Assembly (NCBI GenBank): GCA_910585875.1
Contig: CAJUIK010000025.1
Span: 1-23,986, forward strand
Length of the DNA stretch: 23,986 nucleotides
Direction of reading: 5' to 3'
From: an uncultured Eubacteriales bacterium
Lineage (GTDB): Bacteria > Bacillota > Clostridia > Oscillospirales > Butyricicoccaceae
The translations under genes were made by a program, and so were the position numbers. Positions 22,835-23,986 of this stretch are shown one piece after another. Position 1 is the first letter of the stretch, and each line of letters starts with the position of its first letter. Below the pieces are notes generated by a model, which saw nothing but the letters and a program-made list of their open reading frames with translations, was not told the DNA's origin and searched no databases.

Positions 22835-22861
22835 AAAAGAGGGATTGAAAATCCCTCTTTT
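22835..22861 (-). terminator. Intrinsic terminator/attenuator in the leader of paralog copy 1
   Basis: Perfect 12-bp inverted repeat aaaagagggatt (22835-22846) / aatccctctttt (22850-22861) with a 3-base loop. On the minus strand the descending arm runs into TTTTTT. It lies downstream of a good promoter (22901-22929) and upstream of the ribosome binding site, so it would stop most transcripts unless antitermination occurs. It could also end transcripts arriving from rny. Confidence 0.75.
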
Positions 22862-22900
22862 CGTAAATCAATATGGAATCCAATTGCAAGTTGTATTTTT

Positions 22901-22929
22901 ATAATAACAACTATTCTTGCAAAAATCAA
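22901..22929 (-). promoter_or_regulatory. Promoter upstream of the paralog pair
   Basis: On the minus strand: -35 TTGATT (22924-22929), a 17-base spacer and -10 TATTAT (22901-22906). It is followed about 40 bases later by the terminator-like hairpin and then the copy 1 ribosome binding site. Confidence 0.6.
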
Positions 22930-22960
22930 CAAGAAAACACTTATAAAAATCGAGTAATAG

Positions 22961-23063
22961 AAAGCGCCCGCAGCCAGGACCTGCACAAAGGCTCCGGCTG
23001 CGGGCACAGAGGTTGTTATTTTGTTTTTGCCAAAACGGAGTACGGCCGTCGGGCCGCCCCGAC
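22961..23063 (+). repeat. Hairpin repeat, copy C
   Basis: Third copy, more than 3 kb from A and B and in the same orientation. Arms gcccgcagcc and ggctgcgggc are as in copy A; the loop and the middle spacer have diverged (AT-rich). The tail acggccgtcgggccgcc-ccgac is unchanged. It ends at 23063, directly before the TAG stop (23064-23066) of the minus-strand rny gene, the same junction as copy B. Confidence 0.85.
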
Positions 23064-23986
23064 CTATTTGGCGTAGTCGATGGCTCGGGATTCCCGGACC
23101 ACGTGAACTTTGATCTGGCCGGGGTAGCTCATCTCGCCCTCGATTTTCTTGGCCAGTTCCCGGGCCAGCAGCAGCATATCGTCGTCCTTGACGATTTCCG
23201 GCTTGACGATGATGCGGATTTCCCGGCCGGCCTGGATAGCGAAGGATTTTTCTACGCCGTCAAAGCTTTCGGCCAGCTCTTCCAGCTTCTCCAGCCGCTT
23301 GATATAGGCCTCCAGGTTTTCCCTCCGGGCGCCGGGGCGGGCGGCGGAGATAGCGTCGGCGGCCTGCACCAGGCAGGCGACTACCGTATGAGCCTCCACG
23401 TCGCCATGGTGGGCCTCGATGGCGTGAATCACCTCGGGGGATTCGCGGTATTTCTTGGCCAGGTCTACGCCGATGGCCACATGGGAGCCCTCCACCTCAT
23501 GGTCGATGGCTTTGCCAATGTCGTGCAGCAGGCCGGCCCGCTTGGCCAGAGCCGCGTCGGCGCCCAGCTCGGAGGCCAGAAGGCCGGCGATATGGGCCAC
23601 TTCGATGGAATGGTTGAGCACATTTTGGCCGTAGCTGGTGCGGTAGCGCATCCGGCCCAAAATCTTCACCAGCTCGGGGTTCAGGCCGTGGACGCCGGTT
23701 TCAAACATGGCCCGTTCGCCCTCTTGCTTGATGGCGGCCTCCACCTCGGCTTTGGCCTTTTCCACCATTTCTTCGATGCGGGCGGGGTGGATACGGCCGT
23801 CGGCAATCAGTTTTTCCAAGGCGATGCGGGCGGCTTCCCGGCGGACCGGGTCAAAGGAGGACAAGGTGATGGCCTCGGGCGTGTCGTCGATAATCAGGTC
23901 CACGCCGGTCAGGTTTTCCAAGGCCCGGATATTCCGGCCCTCCCGGCCGATGATGCGGCCCTTCATCTCGTCGTTGGGCAGGGGCA
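23064..23986 (-). CDS. rny: Ribonuclease Y, partial (N-terminus outside window)
   Basis: The 3' part of RNase Y, a membrane-anchored endoribonuclease that starts mRNA decay in Firmicutes. Present: the KH RNA-binding domain beginning with MKGRIIGREGRNIRALE, then the HD catalytic domain with NHSIEVAHIAG and the metal-binding LLHDIGKAID, and the C-terminal region ending YPGQIKVHVVRESRAIDYAK, which is strongly conserved. The reading frame is open to the window edge (PLPNDEM precedes the KH start); the N-terminal membrane helix and coiled coil are missing only because the window ends. The stop TAG directly abuts repeat copy C. It looks intact and functional. Confidence 0.97.
   Translation of the reverse strand, partial: PLPNDEMKGRIIGREGRNIRALENLTGVDLIIDDTPEAITLSSFDPVRREAARIALEKLIADGRIHPARIEEMVEKAKAEVEAAIKQEGERAMFETGVHGLNPELVKILGRMRYRTSYGQNVLNHSIEVAHIAGLLASELGADAALAKRAGLLHDIGKAIDHEVEGSHVAIGVDLAKKYRESPEVIHAIEAHHGDVEAHTVVACLVQAADAISAARPGARRENLEAYIKRLEKLEELAESFDGVEKSFAIQAGREIRIIVKPEIVKDDDMLLLARELAKKIEGEMSYPGQIKVHVVRESRAIDYAK

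Noticed and set aside
19529..23063. CRISPR array
   Set aside because: The three repeats are about 100 bp, internally palindromic, irregularly spaced and without spacers or cas genes.

Overview
The window looks like chromosomal DNA from a GC-rich, low-G+C-lineage (Firmicutes/Bacillota) bacterium, most likely a Clostridia-type anaerobe. The evidence is the ctsR-mcsA-mcsB-clpC heat-shock operon under paired CtsR operators, a glmU-prs-pth-mfd-prsA block with Bacillus/Clostridium-style gene order, a DnaD-type replication protein, ribonuclease Y, a 2[4Fe-4S] ferredoxin, and strong AGGAGG-type ribosome binding sites. The genus assignment is an inference. No rRNA, tRNA, CRISPR array, phage gene or transposase was found.

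Layout. (1) 1-3669, minus strand: a tightly coupled operon encoding a MoxR AAA ATPase, a DUF58 protein (TTG start), a polytopic membrane protein with a DUF4129-like tail, and an M20 amidohydrolase that runs off the window. Two junctions are ATGA overlaps. (2) 3824-3994, minus: a small ferredoxin with its terminator. It is divergent from a 48-codon ORF at 4146-4292 on the plus strand. (3) 4336-9151, plus: the CtsR regulon operon ctsR-mcsA-mcsB-clpC. It encodes the repressor, the McsA/McsB protein-arginine kinase that marks proteins, and the ClpC unfoldase that recognises the marked proteins. It ends at a strong terminator. (4) 9220-9705: a DUF4358-like lipoprotein, separated by a bidirectional terminator from the convergent block that follows.

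(5) 9885-17508, minus: a GlmU-like protein, prs, pth, mfd and a PrsA/SurA-like lipoprotein, read from right to left. Three genes here are unusual. The GlmU-like protein keeps the acetyltransferase but has lost the pyrophosphorylase signature. pth appears to start at an ATT codon. The foldase-like lipoprotein lacks both conserved parvulin histidines. (6) 17762-19481, plus, from a divergent promoter: a DnaD-domain protein fused to the zinc-binding N-domain of a DnaI/DnaC-type helicase loader without the ATPase, then a small membrane protein.

(7) 19529-23063: an accessory-looking stretch. Three same-orientation copies of a roughly 100-bp hairpin repeat flank an M20 (AbgB-like) peptidase and an AT-rich pair of paralogous membrane proteins of unknown function. 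Two copies end exactly at the TAG stop of a minus-strand gene. (8) 23064-23986, minus: the 3' part of rny.

The best candidates for something undescribed are the DnaD/DnaI-N fusion, the GlmU with a decayed first domain, the repeat family, and the paralog pair with its leader terminator. No intergenic stretch over 300 bases lacks a gene.
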